NCBI GenBank assembly: GCA_001797815.1
Contig: MGQK01000110.1
Location: 6,233-24,784, forward strand
From: Deltaproteobacteria bacterium RBG_13_61_14
GTDB lineage: Bacteria > RBG-13-61-14
Length of the DNA: 18,552 bases
Direction: 5' to 3'
This document shows positions 14,657-18,552 of this stretch, in pieces. The notes beneath the pieces were generated by a model. That model did not search any database, was not told the origin of the DNA, and saw only the letters and a program-made list of their open reading frames with translations. Both the position numbers and the translations under genes were made by a program. Each line of letters starts with the position of its first letter. Position 1 is the first letter of the stretch.

Positions 14657-15379
14657 TTACCGTCCTTTGAGCAGCGTCGCCATCTCGCGCACCGCCCGCT
14701 CCATGCCCACCATCACCGCCCGCGCCACAATGGCGTGGCCGATATTATACTCTTCGATCTCCACGATCGAAAGCAACCGCTCGAGGTTATGGTAATGGAG
14801 ACCGTGGCCGGCATGCACGGCCAGAGAAAGCTTCTTGGCCGCCTTGACCGCGTTCAGGATGGCGGTGAATTCCCGGTCCTCGCCGGGCCCGCCAAAAGCC
14901 TCGCAGTAGCGGCCGGTGTGAATCTCCACCGCCTGGGCGCCCGCCTTGTGGCCGGCCCGCACCTGGTCCAGGTCCGGCTCGATGAACAGGCACGTCCGCA
15001 CCTGGATCTCCCGCAGCTTGAGCACGGTCTTCTTGATCGTCTCCAGGTGGCCCTGGACGTCCAGCCCGCCCTCGGTGGTGATCTCCTCCCGCCGCTCCGG
15101 CACTAAGGTCACGCTGAACGGCCGCAGGTAAAGCGCCACCTTCACCATCTCCGGCGTGTTGGCCATCTCCAGGTTGATCCGGGTCTGTATCGTCTTCTTC
15201 AAGACCTCCAGGTCCCGGTCCTGCATGTGCCGGCGGTCCATCCGCAGGTGCAGCGTGATCTGGTCCGCCCCCGCCATCTCCGCCAGCGCCGCCGCAGTCA
15301 CCGGGTCCGGGTAGCGCACGTTCTTGCGCGCCTCCCGCAAGGTCGCCACGTGATCAATGTTGACTCCCAATCTTGGCAC
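14657..15379 (-). CDS. pdxJ: Pyridoxine 5'-phosphate synthase
   Basis: A 240-residue TIM-barrel enzyme that joins 3-amino-2-oxopropyl phosphate and 1-deoxyxylulose 5-phosphate in the DXP-dependent vitamin B6 pathway. It shows LGVNIDHVATLREAR, DRRHMQDRDL, RINLEMA (with the active-site Glu), LVPERREEITTEGGLDVQG, VEIHTGRY, HAGHGLHYHNL and NIGHAIVARAV. One oddity: the near-invariant HLREDRRH reads HLRMDRRH, with Met47 in place of Glu. The start is a GTG at 15379 with AGGGAG six bases upstream. It lies 103 bases after glmM across a gap with a hairpin and short tandem repeats. Confidence 0.94.
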   Translation of the reverse strand: MPRLGVNIDHVATLREARKNVRYPDPVTAAALAEMAGADQITLHLRMDRRHMQDRDLEVLKKTIQTRINLEMANTPEMVKVALYLRPFSVTLVPERREEITTEGGLDVQGHLETIKKTVLKLREIQVRTCLFIEPDLDQVRAGHKAGAQAVEIHTGRYCEAFGGPGEDREFTAILNAVKAAKKLSLAVHAGHGLHYHNLERLLSIVEIEEYNIGHAIVARAVMVGMERAVREMATLLKGR

Positions 15380-15432
15380 GGCTGTCTCCCTTCTTGGCGG
15401 CCACCACTAACGTGTCAAGTGCCAGGTCTCAA

Positions 15433-15483
15433 GTGTCAAGGAAGAATCTCTTCCTCTGACACCTTGCCACCTTACCACCTTGC
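15433..15483. repeat. Hairpin and 3 x 8-bp tandem repeat between glmM and pdxJ
   Basis: GTGTCA (15433-15438) and GGAAGA (15440-15445) pair with TCTTCC (15449-15454) and TGACAC (15457-15462), with small bulges. Overlapping its right end are three 8-bp units CACCTTGC, CACCTTAC, CACCTTGC at 15460-15483, the last touching the glmM stop codon. A direct repeat GTGTCAAG also occurs at 15412-15419 and 15433-15440. No T tract follows on the minus strand, so read-through into pdxJ is likely. Confidence 0.55.
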
Positions 15484-16832
15484 TAACCCAACTCTTTGCG
15501 GATGGCTTTGCCGATTTCCTCGGCCAGGCGCTCGCACTCTTTCTGGTTCGGTCCCTCCACCATGATCCGCACCAGCGGCTCGGTCCCGGAGTAGCGCACC
15601 AGGACCCGGCCCCGGTCGCGCAACTTCTTCTCCGCCCGCTCGATGGTCTCGCTCACCGCGTGCAGGTGGGTCAGGTCCTGCTTCTCCCGCACCGGCACGT
15701 TGCGCAGCACCTGGGGCAGCTTCTGGAGCAGGCCGGCCAGATCGGAAAGCTTTTGGTTCTGCTTGCGCATCACGCCCAAGAGCTGCAGCGCGGAAATGAC
15801 CCCGTCCCCGGTGGTGGAGTAATCGAGGAAGATGTGATGGCCGGATTGCTCGCCCCCGAAGTTGTATCCCTCCGCCCGCATCTCCTCCACCACGTAGCGG
15901 TCACCCACCTTGGTCCGCACCACCTTGCCGCCGTGGCGCTCGATCACCCGGTCCAGGGCGAGGTTGCTCATCACCGTGGTGACCAGCGTCTTCTTTTTCA
16001 GGGTCTTTTCCGCCAGCATGTCCAGGCCGCAGACCGCCATCAGGTAGTCCCCGTCCAGGTACTCGCCCCGGTCATTCACGATCGCCACCCGGTCGCCGTC
16101 CCCGTCCAGGGCGATGCCCAGGTCCGCCTTGTGCTTCACCACCTGCCGGCCCACCACTTCCGGGTGCAGCGCCCCGCAGTTCTTGTTGATGTTCTGGCCG
16201 TTGGGGGCGACCCCGATCGCGATCACCTCCGCCCCCAGCTCGCTGAAGATGACCGGGGCCATCTTGTAGGTGGCGCCGTGGGCGCAGTCGAGCACGATCT
16301 TCATCCCATCCAGGGTCATGCCTTTGGGGAACACGCTCTTGCAAGACTCGATGTAACGGCCGTAGGCGTCGTCAATGCGGAAGGCCTTGCCGATCGCCGT
16401 GGCCGTGGGCCGGAGCGTGTCAATCTTCTGGCCGAAGATCAAGTCCTCGATCTCCATCTCGTCCTCGTCCGGGAGCTTGTACCCGTCGCGGCCGAAGATC
16501 TTGATCCCGTTGTCCTGGTAGGGGTTGTGAGAAGCGGAGATGACCATGCCCGCGTCCGCCCGCATCCCGGTGGTGATGTAGGCCACCGCCGGCGTGGGCA
16601 TCGGCCCGACCAAAAGCACGTCCACCCCCATGCTGCACACGCCCGAGGCCAGCGCCTGCTCCAGCATGTAGCAGGAAATCCGGGTGTCCTTCCCGATCAC
16701 GATCTTGTGCCGGCGTTTCTCGTTCTTGAAGATGTAGGCCGTGGCCCGCCCGATCTGCAGCGCCATCTCCGAGGTCAGGGGATAGACGTTGGCAATCCCC
16801 CGAACCCCGTCCGTGCCGAATAGTTTCCTCAT
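15483..16832 (-). CDS. glmM: Phosphoglucosamine mutase
   Basis: A 449-residue cytoplasmic enzyme converting glucosamine-6-phosphate to glucosamine-1-phosphate for UDP-GlcNAc, peptidoglycan and lipopolysaccharide. It begins [15 protein letters not shown]; the phosphoserine loop [19 protein letters not shown] places the catalytic Ser at 101. [12 protein letters not shown] is the Mg2+ loop, [19 protein letters not shown] the sugar-binding loop, and [13 protein letters not shown] the phosphate-binding tail. All four domains are complete. The ATG at 16832 has AGGGG six bases upstream. It follows folP with a 52-base gap; the cdaA and ybbR genes I would expect between them in related gene clusters are absent. 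Confidence 0.96.
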   Translation of the reverse strand: MRKLFGTDGVRGIANVYPLTSEMALQIGRATAYIFKNEKRRHKIVIGKDTRISCYMLEQALASGVCSMGVDVLLVGPMPTPAVAYITTGMRADAGMVISASHNPYQDNGIKIFGRDGYKLPDEDEMEIEDLIFGQKIDTLRPTATAIGKAFRIDDAYGRYIESCKSVFPKGMTLDGMKIVLDCAHGATYKMAPVIFSELGAEVIAIGVAPNGQNINKNCGALHPEVVGRQVVKHKADLGIALDGDGDRVAIVNDRGEYLDGDYLMAVCGLDMLAEKTLKKKTLVTTVMSNLALDRVIERHGGKVVRTKVGDRYVVEEMRAEGYNFGGEQSGHHIFLDYSTTGDGVISALQLLGVMRKQNQKLSDLAGLLQKLPQVLRNVPVREKQDLTHLHAVSETIERAEKKLRDRGRVLVRYSGTEPLVRIMVEGPNQKECERLAEEIGKAIRKELG

Positions 16833-16884
16833 TGCAGTCCCCTCACGATTACAATTCCCAATTCAATGGCTTGGGATGTCCGCG

Positions 16885-18102
16885 TTATTCATCCAACATG
16901 CAGCCCGCCCGGATCGCCGCGGCCATCTCCACAAAGCGCCGGTGATACTTGACATCATGCACCCGCAGGATGTGCGCGCCGGCCAGCACCCCGGCCACCG
17001 CCGCGGCCGCGCTTCCCTCGGCCCGCTCGTCCTTTCCGACGTTCAGCACCTTGCCGATAAAGCTCTTGTTCGAATGCCCGAGCACGATCGGCCGACCCAG
17101 GCTCCGCAGCCGCCAGAGATCCCGGATCAGCTCCAGGTTGTGCGCCGCGGTCTTGCCGAAGCCGATGCCCGGGTCCACCAAAATCATCTCCTCGGCCACG
17201 CCCGCGGCGGTCGCCCGCTCGATCCGCTCGCGCAAGAAAGCGATGATCTCGCCGAACAGGTCGTCGTAGTGCGGGTCCTGCTGCATGTCCTTGGGCGTGC
17301 CCTGGATGTGCATCAGGATGAGCGGCGCTTTCGCCTCCGCCGCCACCTGGGCCAAGTCCGGATCATAACCGAGCGCGCTCACGTCGTTGACCATCGCCGC
17401 CCCGGCCTGAAGCGCCTCCCGCGCCACCTCGGCCTTGCGCGTGTCAATCGAGATCGGCTGGGAAAGTTCCTCCGCCGTGGCCTCAATCACCGGGATCACC
17501 CGCCGGAGTTCCTCCGCCACCGGGATCGGCTCCGCGCCCGGCCGCGTGCTCTCGCCTCCGACATCAATAAGGTCGGCTCCCTCCGCGGCCAGCTTGAAGA
17601 CCTGGTCCACCGCCGCCTCGGTCTCGGCAAAGCGGCCGCCGTCGTAAAAAGAATCGGGCGTCACGTTGACAATGCCCATCAAGAGCGGCCGTTCTTTCAT
17701 CACCAACTCGCCCTTGCGCGTCGGGATCACGAAATCGGTCCGCTCCGCGTTCTCGAGCAGCCGGGGCAGATCCTCGCCCAGCGCCTTCAGCCCGAAGGGC
17801 TGGGGCTTGAGCTTGCGCGCCAGGTCGCGCAGTTGCCGGACCGTGCCCATCAGGATGACGTTGCCCCGGGCTTTCGGCTCGACGAGCGCCTCCCGCAGGA
17901 TCGCCGCCTCGCCCCCGAGCGAGAGCATCTCCTGCTTCAGGATATTGGCCGTAGGCGAGCTGACCCCCTCCAGCTTGATCGCATAATGGCGCAACTTGGG
18001 CGCCATCCTGGCCATGCCCTCCGGCGTGCAACCGGTCGCAGCCAGCCGCGCCCTCGCTTCCCCCTCGCTCCGGGCGATGGTCAGATGGGCATTGAATTTC
18101 AT
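16885..18102 (-). CDS. folP: Dihydropteroate synthase with N-terminal extension
   Basis: A 405-residue protein; the catalytic domain occupies ~137-405 and makes 7,8-dihydropteroate from p-aminobenzoate and hydroxymethyl-dihydropterin pyrophosphate for folate synthesis. Its motifs appear in order: LMGIVNVTPDSFYDGGRF, DVGGESTRPGAEPI, ISIDTRKAEVA, MVNDVSAL, LMHIQGTPKDMQ, DPGIGFGKT and LGHSNKSFIG. In the last, Asn replaces the usual Arg of SRKS. The first ~130 residues are an extra domain (with GVSSPTANILKQEMLSLGGE and ARGNVILMGTVRQLRDLARK). Normal enzymes are about 270-290 residues. I recall such extended FolP proteins in deltaproteobacteria and some other lineages, with no defined role for the extension. 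The start is the ATG at 18102, six bases after the ftsH stop. Confidence 0.93.
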   Translation of the reverse strand: MKFNAHLTIARSEGEARARLAATGCTPEGMARMAPKLRHYAIKLEGVSSPTANILKQEMLSLGGEAAILREALVEPKARGNVILMGTVRQLRDLARKLKPQPFGLKALGEDLPRLLENAERTDFVIPTRKGELVMKERPLLMGIVNVTPDSFYDGGRFAETEAAVDQVFKLAAEGADLIDVGGESTRPGAEPIPVAEELRRVIPVIEATAEELSQPISIDTRKAEVAREALQAGAAMVNDVSALGYDPDLAQVAAEAKAPLILMHIQGTPKDMQQDPHYDDLFGEIIAFLRERIERATAAGVAEEMILVDPGIGFGKTAAHNLELIRDLWRLRSLGRPIVLGHSNKSFIGKVLNVGKDERAEGSAAAAVAGVLAGAHILRVHDVKYHRRFVEMAAAIRAGCMLDE

Positions 18103-18108
18103 GCCGGC

Positions 18109-18552
18109 TTAAGCCTTGCCGGGCGTGGGGTCCGGCGTCGGGGAAACCAAACCCGGGACAACTGGTTTCTGCTCTTTCGCCTCGGCCCGACCCGAACCGC
18201 CGATGGCGGCATCGGCGGCCCTCCTGGCGGCGCTCAGGTCGCCGACCGGTTCCAACTCCTCCCCCCGTATCAGCCGGTCAATCTGCTCGCCTTCCAGAAC
18301 TTCTCGTTCGAGCAGGACCTGGGCCAGCCGGTGCAAGGCCGGCAGGTTTTCCTGGAGCAGACCCTTGGCCCGCATGTAATTTTCCTGGACCAGCCGCTTG
18401 ATCTCCTGGTCAATCTCCACCGCGGTGCTCTCGGAGTAATCCTTCATGGCGGCGAAGTCGCGGCCGAGGAAGATCTGCTCCTCTTTCTTGCCGAAGCTGA
18501 GCGGGCCCAGCTTCTCGCTCATGCCCCACTCGCACACCATGCGCCGGGCCAG
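18109..18552 (-). CDS. ftsH: ATP-dependent zinc metalloprotease FtsH, C-terminal part
   Basis: The last 147 residues of FtsH, truncated by the right edge of the window (the frame continues to 18552 with LARR before [19 protein letters not shown]). FtsH is a membrane-anchored AAA+ protease degrading unassembled membrane proteins and some regulators. The visible part is the end of the M41 peptidase domain: the conserved [28 protein letters not shown], then helical [20 protein letters not shown] and [11 protein letters not shown] Pro/Ala-rich tail ends at TAA 18109-18111. The ATPase, HExxH and membrane parts lie outside. It is the most upstream gene of the minus-strand block; folP starts six bases later. 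Confidence 0.95.
   Translation of the reverse strand: MARRMVCEWGMSEKLGPLSFGKKEEQIFLGRDFAAMKDYSESTAVEIDQEIKRLVQENYMRAKGLLQENLPALHRLAQVLLEREVLEGEQIDRLIRGEELEPVGDLSAARRAADAAIGGSGRAEAKEQKPVVPGLVSPTPDPTPGKA

Noticed and set aside
15413-15439. Two TTGACA words on the minus strand before pdxJ as a promoter
   Set aside because: No -10-like sequence lies 16-18 bases downstream of either; they are part of the local repeated words.

Overview
The window is a GC-rich bacterial chromosome segment. It carries housekeeping genes in an order I recall from Geobacter and other Desulfobacterota (deltaproteobacteria): ftsH - folP - glmM - pdxJ - acpS - nnr - tsaE - lysC - cimA. An N-terminally extended FolP, a TIGR02266-type PilZ protein and a DUF4388/TPR protein also fit that group. 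The assignment rests on remembered gene order and family content, not on a database search. No rRNA, tRNA, CRISPR array, transposase or phage gene was seen.

Layout. Positions 1-900 hold little or no convincing coding sequence: a 21-bp tandem repeat at the left edge, a purine-rich and then AT-richer stretch, and a GC-rich region with several hairpins. At 961-1590 (+) is a B12-binding corrinoid protein with no methyltransferase partner in view, ending in a hairpin it shares with the convergent next gene. On the minus strand follow a sigma-70 family factor (1662-2858) and a DUF362 protein (3000-4283). Diverging from the latter on the plus strand are a PtsN-like PTS EIIA protein (4490-4960) and a CaCA-type cation/Ca2+ antiporter (5024-6175). 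Then comes a repeat-bearing intergenic gap (6176-6459).

From 18552 leftward to 6460 every gene is on the minus strand with short gaps or overlaps. The head is the housekeeping set: the FtsH C-terminus, folate synthesis (FolP), cell-wall precursor synthesis (GlmM), pyridoxal phosphate synthesis (PdxJ), acyl-carrier-protein activation (AcpS), NAD(P)HX repair (Nnr), tRNA t6A modification (TsaE), aspartokinase (LysC) and citramalate synthase (CimA). The tail is a small unit of HhH/ComEA-like, DUF4388-J-like-TPR and PilZ-HEAT-like proteins, possibly for surface or c-di-GMP signalling. A strong sigma-70-type promoter sequence inside the 3' end of cimA may let the tail be expressed separately.

No clearly new system is evident. 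The items most worth checking are the promoter inside cimA, the interspersed palindrome family between genes, the missing cdaA-ybbR pair between folP and glmM, the EIIA/antiporter pair, the apparently leaderless DUF362 start, the PilZ/J-like/TPR unit, and substitutions in PdxJ and FolP motifs.
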